Virus record (IMG/VR): IMGVR_UViG_3300020121_000211
Location: 1-22,239 of that record
Direction: 5' to 3' (one strand)
Source: a virus
DNA length: 22,239 nt
Part shown: piece after piece, positions 1 to 7,365 of the stretch
Position numbering within the stretch: the first letter of the stretch is position 1
How the letters are laid out: each line of letters begins with the position of its first letter
Made by a program: the position numbers and the translations under genes
Notes under the pieces: generated by a model
The model's database searches: none
Told to the model about the DNA's origin: nothing
The model's input: only the letters and a program-made list of their open reading frames with translations

Positions 1-2
1 CA

Positions 3-602
3 TTTCTTGAGCTGATGACGGACAAGATGACACCCGAGCAGATCAACGAGATTCTCACACAGGAACAAGGCAAAGCATTCGAGGGTGACATCCTTGATTT
101 GTATAACGCTACATGTCGCGTGGAGATCGTCGCTGGTTCCAAACTCACGAGCCGTGATGCAGCAGCGCAACTCGCTCCTCTCATCATGCAGTTGATGCAA
201 GCGCAGCCGTTCCAAGACTCGCTTGCTCAGCAGGGCAAGAAATGGGACTACTACGGCTTCTTTGAAGACGTGATGGATCGCTTGGGCTGGGATGCTGATG
301 CCTTCGTTGTGAATATGACACCAGAAGATCAGCAACGTGCTGATGCTGCACAGCAAGGTGGTGCTGCTGCTAAAGCTCAAGTCTCACTCCTGCTCCAGCA
401 ACTCAAGGGTCAGCAGGCTATTGACCAAATTGATCGCAAGGGCGATGTGGCTCTTGCTCGTGATGGCGTGAAGGCGGTCTATAAGGGCCAGTCTGATCAC
501 ACGAACGCCACATTGGATTCCGCTCTCAGCCGTCAGGAAGCGAACCAAGAAGCACACAACGCGCTAATCGAGAGCGCAACAGAGAACCCAAATGGACAGT
601 AA
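3..602 (+). CDS. Portal protein, C-terminal end (5' partial)
   Basis: The reading frame is open to the left edge of the window, so the ATG at 15 is probably internal and about 200 residues of a longer protein are visible. The visible part is helical and acidic, with a conserved-looking stretch (CRVEIVAGSKL, then KKWDYYGFFEDVMDRLG) followed by a Gln/Ala-rich helical tail. This is what the end of a podovirus head-tail connector (portal) usually looks like. Position supports it: a scaffold-like gene and the major capsid gene follow directly. A portal forms the dodecameric ring through which DNA enters and leaves the capsid. The gene overlaps the next one by 11 bases. The portal call is inferred from context and general resemblance; the conserved core of the protein lies outside the window. 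Confidence 0.6.
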   Translation, partial: FLELMTDKMTPEQINEILTQEQGKAFEGDILDLYNATCRVEIVAGSKLTSRDAAAQLAPLIMQLMQAQPFQDSLAQQGKKWDYYGFFEDVMDRLGWDADAFVVNMTPEDQQRADAAQQGGAAAKAQVSLLLQQLKGQQAIDQIDRKGDVALARDGVKAVYKGQSDHTNATLDSALSRQEANQEAHNALIESATENPNGQ

Positions 603-852
603 TGTACGCAATCAGATCGCTGCAACCGTGAGCACTCAGGGCTGGGAATTTATCAAACAGCTTGGCGAGCGTCTCATCCGTGCGCAAGCAGATGTAGCAA
701 TCGAAGAAGAAGATGACACCAAGGGTGAACAGGAACGCCAAACGGCACGGGCACAAAAGCGTTTTTTCACCAACTTTATAAGGCTGGTACAAGCCGCCGT
801 TGAAGGTGAGTATGACCCGGAAGCGGAGAACATTAATGAGGTCGTATTTTAA
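592..852 (+). CDS. Small acidic/helical protein between portal and scaffold
   Basis: This encodes an 86-residue protein that I do not recognise. It starts inside the end of the portal gene (11-base overlap) and its TAA shares an A with the ATG of the next gene (TAATG at 850-854), so it is translationally coupled on both sides. The sequence is helical, with an acidic run (EEEDD near residue 40), a basic stretch (RAQKRFFTNF) and an acidic C-terminus. There is no membrane segment. Its place between portal and scaffold suggests a head-assembly role, but nothing in the sequence shows a function. Confidence 0.7.
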   Translation: MDSNVRNQIAATVSTQGWEFIKQLGERLIRAQADVAIEEEDDTKGEQERQTARAQKRFFTNFIRLVQAAVEGEYDPEAENINEVVF

Positions 853-1892
853 TGCCTGAAGAGATTTTGAACCAAGACGAAGTATCCCTGAATCAAGGGG
901 ACACATTTGACGCCAATTTGACAGAAGGATCGCTGGAGGAGCTAAAAGCTCAAGCGCTGAAAGCTTTTGCAAGTGCTGACCTGAATGAAATCCTTCCTGA
1001 AGCTGGTCAGCCTCGTGATGAGAAGGGACGCTTTATAGCGAAGAAGGAAGAAGACGCTGCTGAAGAGCAGACAGTCGAAACCCCTGAAAAAGAGGAAGAG
1101 CCGGAAGAGTACATCTTCGAGCAGGTGGTCGAGAACGCAAACGGCACCAAGCAGGTATTCCGTGGCAAAGGGGCTTCGGAAACTGAGGCATTGCAGGACC
1201 TGGTTCAAAAGCTGACGCAGGCTCAGACCAACGCAACGAAGAAGATCAATGAGCAGGAATCTCGCCTGAAGACCATCGTCCCGAAGGATGATTTCAAACC
1301 GAAGGAATATTCCAAAGAAGAAGAGTTCGTCATCTCGCAGGAGATGATGCAGAACCCCACCAAAGCATTCCAAAAGATGTTCAAGGACATGACTGGATAC
1401 GAGGTTACTGAGTTTCGCAGTAGCGTGGAAGCAGCAAAAGCTTACAACCAAGCGCAAGAAGAATCGCAAGCTACTTCTAATTTTATAGCTACGCACCCCG
1501 ATTATGAGACTACTCCTGCAAATGGCAAGAAGATGGTCAACTGGGTGAGAACCCAAGGCGATCCTCGAAAGTCAGTTCAGGAAAATCTCGAAGCAGCCTA
1601 CCAAGACCTGAAAGAGAGCGGATTGCTCAAACTCAAGGACGAGGCAGGGAGCACTGAACAGCCCACCACAGAAGAGGATACTTCGCGGATTGCGAAACCC
1701 TCCAACGTAGGAGCGACGCAGACACCGAAGGCACAGCCAGTGCCCGCTAAGAAAGCGAGTTCGATCACTCAAAAGGGTCGGGGAATCCCGGCACCAGCAG
1801 TGGACGAAGGCGCTAAGAGAGCAGAACTGGCAAAGAACCTGTCAACGGAAGAACTGCGGACTCTGGCGTACAAACACGCGGATCAATTCTAA
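852..1892 (+). CDS. Putative capsid scaffolding protein
   Basis: This 346-residue protein is highly charged, rich in Glu, Lys, Gln and Ala, and low in hydrophobic residues. A PRDEKGRFIAK motif near residue 55 is of the kind seen in phage scaffold and virion-assembly proteins. Acidic low-complexity (EEEPEE) and long predicted helices follow, and the C-terminus is Pro/Lys-rich and probably disordered. It lies immediately upstream of the major capsid gene, the usual scaffold position in podoviruses. Scaffolds line the procapsid and leave before or during DNA packaging. Start and stop are fixed by the TAATG overlap with the upstream gene. The assignment rests on composition, length and synteny, because scaffold sequences are poorly conserved. 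Confidence 0.6.
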   Translation: MPEEILNQDEVSLNQGDTFDANLTEGSLEELKAQALKAFASADLNEILPEAGQPRDEKGRFIAKKEEDAAEEQTVETPEKEEEPEEYIFEQVVENANGTKQVFRGKGASETEALQDLVQKLTQAQTNATKKINEQESRLKTIVPKDDFKPKEYSKEEEFVISQEMMQNPTKAFQKMFKDMTGYEVTEFRSSVEAAKAYNQAQEESQATSNFIATHPDYETTPANGKKMVNWVRTQGDPRKSVQENLEAAYQDLKESGLLKLKDEAGSTEQPTTEEDTSRIAKPSNVGATQTPKAQPVPAKKASSITQKGRGIPAPAVDEGAKRAELAKNLSTEELRTLAYKHADQF

Positions 1893-1908
1893 GCGCAGCA
1901 CCCGGTGA

Positions 1909-1938
1909 CATGGAACAGTCCATGGAGGACTAACTATG
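1909..1938 (+). promoter_or_regulatory. Hairpin abutting the capsid-gene ribosome binding site
   Basis: CATGGA (1909-1914) and TCCATG (1919-1924) form a perfect 6-bp stem with an ACAG loop. The final G of the stem is the first base of the GGAGG Shine-Dalgarno at 1924-1928, which lies 7 bases before the capsid ATG at 1936. The stem could modulate initiation or act as an mRNA 3'/5' boundary. No function is shown. Confidence 0.35.
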
Positions 1939-2928
1939 TCTCTAGCAACAGTAGCTTCAGTCGTATCGACTGGCTTAAATTCATTTCCTACACTTTATTG
2001 GGAAAAGGTTGGTCTGGACACCCTGACCGCGAACCTCTTTCTCTACGAAGCAATCGAGAAGCGCACCATGCCGAACCGCAGTGGTTTGGTCATGCGTCTT
2101 TATGACTTCTCTGCGATGAGCGCTAATACCACAGCAGCCACAGAAGGTACGCCTTCTACTGGTCAGTCTCTCACAGACAACACCCGTGATCTCACTCTCA
2201 GTCAGTACGGTGATTACATCAGTGTATCCGATGTTACGGACAAAACTCACATCATCGACCTGATGGGCGAAGCCAGTGGATTGCTCGGTTATCGTGGTGC
2301 ATTGACTGTGGACACAATCATCTCCACGGTTATTGACACCGCTGCAAACAGCGATTCAACGGCACGTATCGAAGTCAACGATGGAAGTTACATGACTGGT
2401 GCTATCAGCCGTAAGGCTGCGGCTCAGCTCCGTGCAAACAAAATCAAGACCAAGGACAATGGTTTGTTCTTCGGTGTTTGCCACCCGTTGGTCTCGTTCG
2501 ATCTTCAGAACGATACAGGCACTAACAGCGTGAGCGACCTCCAGAAGTTCTCTTCTGCTCTGGCGTCTAACAACCCTGCTCTCGTGGGCGTTCGCAAGAA
2601 TGCTTTCGTAGCACAGGTGGGTGGAGTCGAGTGGTACGAGAGCGCAGCGCTTCCTACGGAAACGCACTGGCAGTCGAGCGCCAACAACGGCTATCACAAC
2701 TACGTTTTCGGTCTGAACGCCTTCATCGGCGCATCGCTGGGTAACACTGCTCTCGGGCAGAAGAACTTCGCGGTTGGCGCAAAGCGCTTCAAGCCGGGTG
2801 ACAACGTGTTCGACATCGGTGGTCAGATCGCACTCGCAACTTTCTACAACTTTTTGTTTGGCTGCGTGAAGCGTACCGGATCAACCGCTGGGTATCGCAG
2901 AATCCGTTGCGAAAGCTCAATCGGGTAA
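1936..2928 (+). CDS. Major capsid protein, N4-gp56-like
   Basis: This 330-residue protein builds the icosahedral shell and is expected to have an HK97 fold. Sequence features of the N4-gp56 major capsid family are visible: an N-terminal TLYWEKVGLDTL segment, a TEGTPSTGQ motif (residues 69-77), QYGDYISVSD (90-99) and GYRGALTVDT (118-127). The length fits the family. The start is well supported by GGAGG at 1924-1928, 7 bases before the ATG. A strong hairpin with a T-rich tail follows the stop (2952-2976), so this gene probably gives an abundant, separately ended transcript. The scaffold-like gene lies directly upstream, the order used by many podoviruses. This is the most secure assignment in the left half. 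Confidence 0.85.
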   Translation: MSLATVASVVSTGLNSFPTLYWEKVGLDTLTANLFLYEAIEKRTMPNRSGLVMRLYDFSAMSANTTAATEGTPSTGQSLTDNTRDLTLSQYGDYISVSDVTDKTHIIDLMGEASGLLGYRGALTVDTIISTVIDTAANSDSTARIEVNDGSYMTGAISRKAAAQLRANKIKTKDNGLFFGVCHPLVSFDLQNDTGTNSVSDLQKFSSALASNNPALVGVRKNAFVAQVGGVEWYESAALPTETHWQSSANNGYHNYVFGLNAFIGASLGNTALGQKNFAVGAKRFKPGDNVFDIGGQIALATFYNFLFGCVKRTGSTAGYRRIRCESSIG

Positions 2929-2951
2929 ACAACATCAATAACCAAATTGGG

Positions 2952-2976
2952 GGGTGCCAAGCGGCACCCTCTTTTG
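2952..2976 (+). terminator. Intrinsic terminator after the capsid gene
   Basis: GGGTGCC (2952-2958) and GGCACCC (2963-2969) pair perfectly around an AAGC loop and are followed by TCTTTTG. A 7-bp GC-rich stem plus T tract 23 bases after the capsid stop is a typical rho-independent terminator, here on the + strand. Confidence 0.75.
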
Positions 2977-3007
2977 TTAGCTACCCAGCTCTTCCTTAGA
3001 GGACATC

Positions 3008-3331
3008 ATGGAAGAGCCACAAGCAGCGCAAGAACTTCCTCAGTACTACATCTTGAGCCGGGAGCTTCCCGAAGAGTATGCGGAACAAATTACCCGCATG
3101 CTGGGTATGCACCCAATCGTCTGCGTAATTGTTTCTTCCCTCATTGATGCCCGTTTGGGCTTTCGCATTTGCGGCAATGTGATGCGTCGTCGTGACGATG
3201 CTGAGGCTATTAACACAGCACAAGAAGTTGCCCAGCAAACAGGTAAACCCGCGTTAGTCATTGGCACTGCTGATTTCCTCGATGCCGTGTATCCAGACGG
3301 AAGGAGAGAAGCACTTGCCAAAACAGCATAA
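3008..3331 (+). CDS. Hypothetical protein, 107 aa
   Basis: I do not recognise this protein. It is soluble-looking, with a central hydrophobic strand (HPIVCVIVSSLID, about residues 35-47) and a C-terminal segment containing GKPALVIGTADFLDAV. A strong AGAGG (2998-3002) lies 5 bases before the ATG, and that AGAGG is the 3' arm of a short CTCT/AGAG hairpin. The gene is the first after the capsid terminator, which suggests read-through or a local promoter. Its end overlaps the proposed start of the next gene by 17 bases. A small head-completion or decoration role would suit the position, but the sequence does not show one. Confidence 0.65.
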   Translation: MEEPQAAQELPQYYILSRELPEEYAEQITRMLGMHPIVCVIVSSLIDARLGFRICGNVMRRRDDAEAINTAQEVAQQTGKPALVIGTADFLDAVYPDGRREALAKTA

Positions 3332-3866
3332 ACAGAAAGCACCAGCAGTGTTCGCTGATAGCGGACATCTGGGGGACAGAAACCTCGATGCACGGGGAGT
3401 AGTTGACAAAGCTACGGAAGAAAACCAAGCAATGACGGACAAGTTCCGCATTGCTGGGCAGGACGAGCTTGAGGATCAGGAGCGATCCGCCGGGCCGCGG
3501 ATGGAACCCAGTGAGTTCATTTGGCGCGTGAAAAAAGAAAATTCCCAAATCATTGTCAGGGACGGAGGCGTTCCGGGCGCAGTTGCTCTTTACGTCTACG
3601 TAGAGCCGTACTTACGAGAAGAGGGCAATGAAACCCAGCCTTTCAAGTATGTAGCAGGGTTTGAGTGGGAGCCGTTGCCAGAGTTCGCACACATCATTAC
3701 GGACTCGCGGGGCTTGCCCAAAAAAGAATATCGCGGCTGGAGATCGGTGTTGATCTCGCTCATTAAGGGCGGGGCACTGACTTACAGGCAAGCGGTAGAA
3801 GAGTTTGGAAACCCAACCGGGCAAAGAGCCGAAAGATGGTTCTCAGAGCTTAGAAATTACAGGTAG
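3315..3866 (+). CDS. Hypothetical virion-region protein, 183 aa
   Basis: I chose the TTG at 3315 as start because AAGGAG (about 3301-3306) sits at good distance before it; this gives a 17-base overlap with the previous gene. The frame is open upstream to 3261, and an ATG at 3432 is a weaker alternative. The N-terminal ~70 residues are charged and probably disordered. The rest contains a strand-rich part (YVYVEPYLRE) and a helical C-terminus with WRSVLISLIKGGALTYRQAVEEFG, resembling a small helix-turn-helix-like end. I do not recognise a family. The stop is TAG, used rarely in this window, and it lies within the ribosome binding site region of the next gene. Confidence 0.6.
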   Translation: MPKQHKQKAPAVFADSGHLGDRNLDARGVVDKATEENQAMTDKFRIAGQDELEDQERSAGPRMEPSEFIWRVKKENSQIIVRDGGVPGAVALYVYVEPYLREEGNETQPFKYVAGFEWEPLPEFAHIITDSRGLPKKEYRGWRSVLISLIKGGALTYRQAVEEFGNPTGQRAERWFSELRNYR

Positions 3867-3873
3867 GAAATAT

Positions 3874-4281
3874 ATGTCGGAAAAGAAAGAAGCAGTAAAC
3901 CCTAACGCATCAGTAACCATGGAACAGGTTTTGGAGCTTATCAAGACTTTGAAAGAACCTTCTCTCATGGAGAAGCGTCAGCTTGCGAAGGAAGAAGCAG
4001 AACTAGCAGCACGTCAGAAAGAGCGCGTGGAGAATGCACAACTAATTCTCCGCGAGGTTAAGATCAAGCACCAAGATCAGATGGATTGTACGCACAAGCG
4101 GGGTAATGGGCAGTCCCGTGCGGTTCACAATGCCAATCCCCCATTTTTTATTTGCCAGAAATGCCAAGCAGTGATCTTTCCCGGACCGGAACCCGCTGCG
4201 GAGCAACGTATCCCCGGTGCGTTCTATGACACCCGTATGTACACCGAGCTTTTGCAGTCCACTCGTTTGACTGATTTCTAA
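3874..4281 (+). CDS. Small protein with zinc-ribbon-like motif
   Basis: This encodes 135 residues from the ATG at 3874, which is preceded by AGGTAGGA; the frame is open further upstream but that part overlaps the previous gene. The N-terminal two thirds is a long charged helix (KRQLAKEEAELAARQKERVE) likely to form a coiled coil. It is followed by a Cys/His cluster: CTHKR, an intervening His, then CQKC about 25 residues on. This CxH...CxxC arrangement is typical of a structural zinc site. A helix plus zinc-ribbon could bind nucleic acid or act as a structural accessory protein. The family is unknown to me. The noncoding structured segment begins immediately after its stop. Confidence 0.65.
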   Translation: MSEKKEAVNPNASVTMEQVLELIKTLKEPSLMEKRQLAKEEAELAARQKERVENAQLILREVKIKHQDQMDCTHKRGNGQSRAVHNANPPFFICQKCQAVIFPGPEPAAEQRIPGAFYDTRMYTELLQSTRLTDF

Positions 4282-4287
4282 CAAAAA

Positions 4288-4488
4288 TTCGTAGCGGTGT
4301 CCGATACGGCTACTTCTGGAATGAAGCCGCAAGGCTGGGGGTTTCGACACCCCCGTTCCGTATCACTTGTTCCCTACGAGATTTAACTCACGGCGTCCGG
4401 GGTTGCTAACGCGGAGCGATCCGCCCGCCGTTCAGTCAGGACAGACCCGGAAACTGCTGACTTTCAGCCTCTAGTTAGAGGCATTTTT
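4288..4488 (+). ncRNA. Structured RNA or 5' leader element before the tail adaptor gene
   Basis: This is the only gap of about 200 bases in the late operon, and it folds well by hand. TCGTAG (4289-4294) pairs with CTACGA (4374-4379). Inside it GATACGG (4303-4309) pairs with CCGTATC (4358-4364). Inside that lie AGCC-GCAA-GGCT (4325-4336, GNRA-type tetraloop) and, directly adjacent, GGGGGT/ACCCCC (4337-4342 with 4349-4354). A second domain has CGGCG (4391-4395) with CGCCG (4426-4430) enclosing GCGGA-GCGA-TCCGC (4411-4424, another GNRA-type loop). It is followed by AGTCAG..CAG pairing with CTG-CTGACT (4434-4462) and a terminator-like GCCTCT/AGAGGC hairpin with a T tract (4467-4488). TCCGGG (4396-4401) is complementary to CCCGGA (4446-4451), allowing a 6-bp pseudoknot or kissing contact. 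I do not recognise a known RNA class. It could be a cis-acting leader/attenuator or a free small RNA. Confidence 0.55.
4467..4488 (+). promoter_or_regulatory. Terminator-like hairpin containing the adaptor gene's RBS
   Basis: GCCTCT (4467-4472) pairs with AGAGGC (4477-4482) around an AGTT loop, followed by ATTTTT. It has the form of an intrinsic terminator, yet its 3' arm AGAGG is the only good Shine-Dalgarno for the gene starting at 4493 (11 bases away, or 5 bases from an alternative TTG at 4487). It may end transcripts, hide the ribosome binding site, or both. Confidence 0.5.
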
Positions 4489-4492
4489 GCAG

Positions 4493-5536
4493 ATGGCACT
4501 AACCACGTTAACACTTCAATCTCTACTCAATTTCGCGAGCATTCACACGGATTTGACTCCCTTCTCTGGAGGTGCCTACGGCATTGATCCGGGTTTGCAG
4601 ATTTGCAACGATGCGATCTCTTCTCTGTTGTTAGCTCCGTATGACTGGGATTTCAACCGCAAGGAAATGCCGTTCTTCGTCACTGCTCCCAACCGTCAAG
4701 ATTATCAGTTCGGTGGGGCAACGGTTTTCAGTCTTGGTTCCACTGCACAGGGCTTTGGTGTAGGACTCGCAACGAATAGTGGCGTCAGCACCAGTGGTGG
4801 AGTTGTCACTGTCACGACTCTTGAAACTCATCGTTTCGCAGTGGGTGACGTTGTTTACTTCAACAACCGCATTGCCCTCACAGGCAATTCCGCAAATGCA
4901 ACCAAGTACAACGCGATTTTCACGAACAACGGAAGCACGAGCACATGGTCTGGTGGATTTACCGTAGCGACTGTTCCCAGCACCACGACATTCACATTCA
5001 CCGCTGTCAGTGGTCAGAACAATGGCGATGCACTGGGCGCATCGGGCATTACGGATTTCGGTTGGCTGACTGATGCGTCAACGGTCAGCATCACGGACAC
5101 TGCTTCTCCTCGCGTCATTCGGCGCATTCAGGCTGTTAGCCAGATGCAGCCGAACTCAGATGTAAATGATCCGCAGAAAGTTTGTGTGCTCACCGATAAC
5201 GGTGACGGCACAGTGAAGCTCAGACTTAATCAGCATGCGGGTCAAACCTCATGGGCTGCATTTGCGGTTTACCAAGCCAAACCTCCGTTGAAAGTTGCTT
5301 TAACCGACAAGATTGATCCATTCCCTGATCACTACGCTTCAGTTGTGCGTCAGGCTGTCATTGCCCGTGCCTACAGGCTCATCAATTCGCAGCGTGCAGA
5401 AGTAGAGTTCCAAAAGCTTCAGCAGGAAATTCAGCGTGCGCTCATGGCGAATGACCGTGAAGCAAGTGCTGTCAACATCGTGCCGGAAGACGGCGGGCTT
5501 ACGGGTTGGCAGGCGTCCCCGTTCTGGAGTTACTGA
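4493..5536 (+). CDS. Head-tail adaptor / tubular tail protein A-like
   Basis: This 347-residue protein occupies the place of the podovirus adaptor that binds under the portal (T7 gp11-like, or gp4-like). The N-terminal helical part contains an invariant-looking PYDWDFNRKEMPFFV segment (about residues 49-63). That combination of a Trp-rich turn, a charged strand and NRQDYQF is typical of this family. The C-terminal helix bundle (AYRLINSQRAEVEFQKL) also fits. Residues roughly 95-190 look like an inserted beta domain rich in Thr, Ser and Asn. The ATG at 4493 is preferred; a TTG two codons upstream has a closer ribosome binding site. The gene ends in TGATG with the nozzle gene, whose GGAG ribosome binding site lies in its last codons (Trp-Ser-Tyr). 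Confidence 0.6.
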   Translation: MALTTLTLQSLLNFASIHTDLTPFSGGAYGIDPGLQICNDAISSLLLAPYDWDFNRKEMPFFVTAPNRQDYQFGGATVFSLGSTAQGFGVGLATNSGVSTSGGVVTVTTLETHRFAVGDVVYFNNRIALTGNSANATKYNAIFTNNGSTSTWSGGFTVATVPSTTTFTFTAVSGQNNGDALGASGITDFGWLTDASTVSITDTASPRVIRRIQAVSQMQPNSDVNDPQKVCVLTDNGDGTVKLRLNQHAGQTSWAAFAVYQAKPPLKVALTDKIDPFPDHYASVVRQAVIARAYRLINSQRAEVEFQKLQQEIQRALMANDREASAVNIVPEDGGLTGWQASPFWSY

Positions 5537-7365
5537 TGCCTGCAAATGTTCGCAATTTAGAACGCAACGGACTGTATATAAATCGCTGGAACACGGGCGA
5601 AGTCAGTAACCGCTCCCCGATCTTCACGCCTTTTTCTGCAATGGGATTGCAGATGCTCAGCCGTCAGGATGCTTTCCTCACGGGCTTGAACATGGAAATC
5701 AGTCCGCAGATGACGGCTGTGCGCAGCTATGGGTTTTCTCGCTATTGCAGTGCAGCGTTCGGATCAAGTGATTTTCCGCTTGGTGGATTCAGCTTCAAGA
5801 ACATCGCTGGAACCATCACACCGTTGGTTGATTGCCCCACCAAGGTCGTGAAGTTCACCACCAGTGCCCAGACCACAGTTTTCAGCAAGTCTGTAACAAC
5901 GCAGGGCAGCTTCTCCAAGGTTGGTGATTACTGCTATTACGTCGATGGCACGGATGCGAAGAAATTCAATGCTGCTCTCACGGTCAGCGGCATCGGTATC
6001 ACCGCGCCTGCCTCAGCCCCGAGCTTGAGCTTTGGTGCAGGAGCACTGAGTCCTCTGCGTGGGTATGTGTACGTGTATGTGTACCGCAACTCCACCACTG
6101 GACACGTAAGCACTGCATCACCAGTCAGCGCAAACACCGGGGCACTCACGAGTCAGAACATAACCGTGCATTACACCGCATCGAGCGATGCACAGGTGGA
6201 CAAGATTTGGATTTTCCGCACGCAGGATGGTGGTGGGCAATTCTATTTCCTCACTGAAGTCGCAAACGCAACTTCGACCTTCACAGACTCAACAGCAGAC
6301 AGCGGATTGAATACCGCTATCGTCGCTCCTGTTGCTCACGCCAATGACCCCATTCCCAGTGGTGCGGGTTTGCTGGTGTGGCATGCAGGACGGCTGTGGG
6401 TCGCATCAGGCAACAATCTTTACTTCAGTGCCGGCCCGGACGCAACTCTGGGCAACGGTGCAGAAGCATGGCCCCCGGCAAATGTCTTTCCTTGCCCCGG
6501 CAAGATCACAGCACTGCGCAGTACCTCAAGCGGTCTGGCTGTTTTCACTGCTGACAACCTCTACGTGGTTTATGGCGTGGATGCCGCGTCATTCACGGTG
6601 CCCCAACTCTGGCAAGCGAACTTCGGTGTGCCGGATCAGAACCATGTGGTGCAGGACGGCGATCTGCTGTTCATGTACACGAGCAAAGCGCAGTGCATGC
6701 AACTAACTGCAAGCGGTTTTGAAGAAATCGGCAGCATGATCGGTAAGAGCCTCAGAACAAATTTCACACCGGGTTCCTGCTATCTCGCGCTGCACCGTAG
6801 CGGTGAGGATCAAGGGCTGTGGATCAGCAACGGCAGCACGAAGATGCGCCGTTATTCCTTCAATACAAATTCATGGGACGTTGAGCGTCAGGTAGTAGGT
6901 GGTGCGGGTGCTGTGTTCAGCATTGAAGCCACACTCGCGAACTGGGTGCTCTTCACCGGGCGCACAACGGGCAGTGGCTTCATCTTGGGTCGTGACACAA
7001 CCACATATCAGGATGATGGTCAGAATTTCACATGCACCGCCACTGTCGGAAGTTTGGTGGTTGCTCCTCCGGGCGGTACAGCGCCGATTGACTCTGTGCT
7101 CTTGCAGGTTATGCCCGTGGGCACATATCCGACTGTTGGCATCCTCGCGAATGAAATCAGCGGAACATTCACCACATTGCCTAACCCAGTGAACGATCCA
7201 CCGCTCCTGTTGCCAAGCAGCACGATTACGCAGAAGCGCCATTACCTCTTGGCAGCGACAACCGCAACTCCACTGGATATGTGTCATTGCCAAATTCAGA
7301 TCAGCTTCATTGCAGAAAACGCTCGTGCCGAAATTTTGGGTTTGGGTCTGGGGAACAAAGTTTAA
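5536..7365 (+). CDS. Tail nozzle / tubular tail protein B-like, propeller-rich
   Basis: This 609-residue protein starts at the ATG in the TGATG overlap; the open frame extends 10 codons upstream into the previous gene. After an N-terminal FSRYCSAAFGSSDFPLGG segment comes a fibronectin-like region (GYVYVYVYRNSTTGHVST). Next are repeated blades of the kind WHAGRLWVASGNNLYFS, LAVFTADNLYVVYG, DLLFMYTSKAQCMQL and GLWISNGSTKMRRYSFN. Such repeats suggest a beta-propeller, the central fold of T7 gp12 and P22 gp10 nozzle proteins. Location after the adaptor gene agrees. The protein would form the DNA exit tube and the platform for fibres. The exact homologue family cannot be decided by eye. It is coupled to the next gene by TAATG. 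Confidence 0.6.
   Translation: MPANVRNLERNGLYINRWNTGEVSNRSPIFTPFSAMGLQMLSRQDAFLTGLNMEISPQMTAVRSYGFSRYCSAAFGSSDFPLGGFSFKNIAGTITPLVDCPTKVVKFTTSAQTTVFSKSVTTQGSFSKVGDYCYYVDGTDAKKFNAALTVSGIGITAPASAPSLSFGAGALSPLRGYVYVYVYRNSTTGHVSTASPVSANTGALTSQNITVHYTASSDAQVDKIWIFRTQDGGGQFYFLTEVANATSTFTDSTADSGLNTAIVAPVAHANDPIPSGAGLLVWHAGRLWVASGNNLYFSAGPDATLGNGAEAWPPANVFPCPGKITALRSTSSGLAVFTADNLYVVYGVDAASFTVPQLWQANFGVPDQNHVVQDGDLLFMYTSKAQCMQLTASGFEEIGSMIGKSLRTNFTPGSCYLALHRSGEDQGLWISNGSTKMRRYSFNTNSWDVERQVVGGAGAVFSIEATLANWVLFTGRTTGSGFILGRDTTTYQDDGQNFTCTATVGSLVVAPPGGTAPIDSVLLQVMPVGTYPTVGILANEISGTFTTLPNPVNDPPLLLPSSTITQKRHYLLAATTATPLDMCHCQIQISFIAENARAEILGLGLGNKV

Noticed and set aside
942-1556. Minus-strand open frame of 204 codons opposite the scaffold gene
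   Set aside because: The Phe/Leu/Arg-rich translation is the expected mirror of a Glu/Lys-rich protein; there are no supporting signals.
4289-4379. Possible tRNA or tmRNA-like fold (GGGGG..TTCGAC..CCCCC arm)
   Set aside because: The arm resembles a T arm, but the loop length is wrong, the expected acceptor position and anticodon arm are missing, and 25 bases follow the arm before the outer stem closes.
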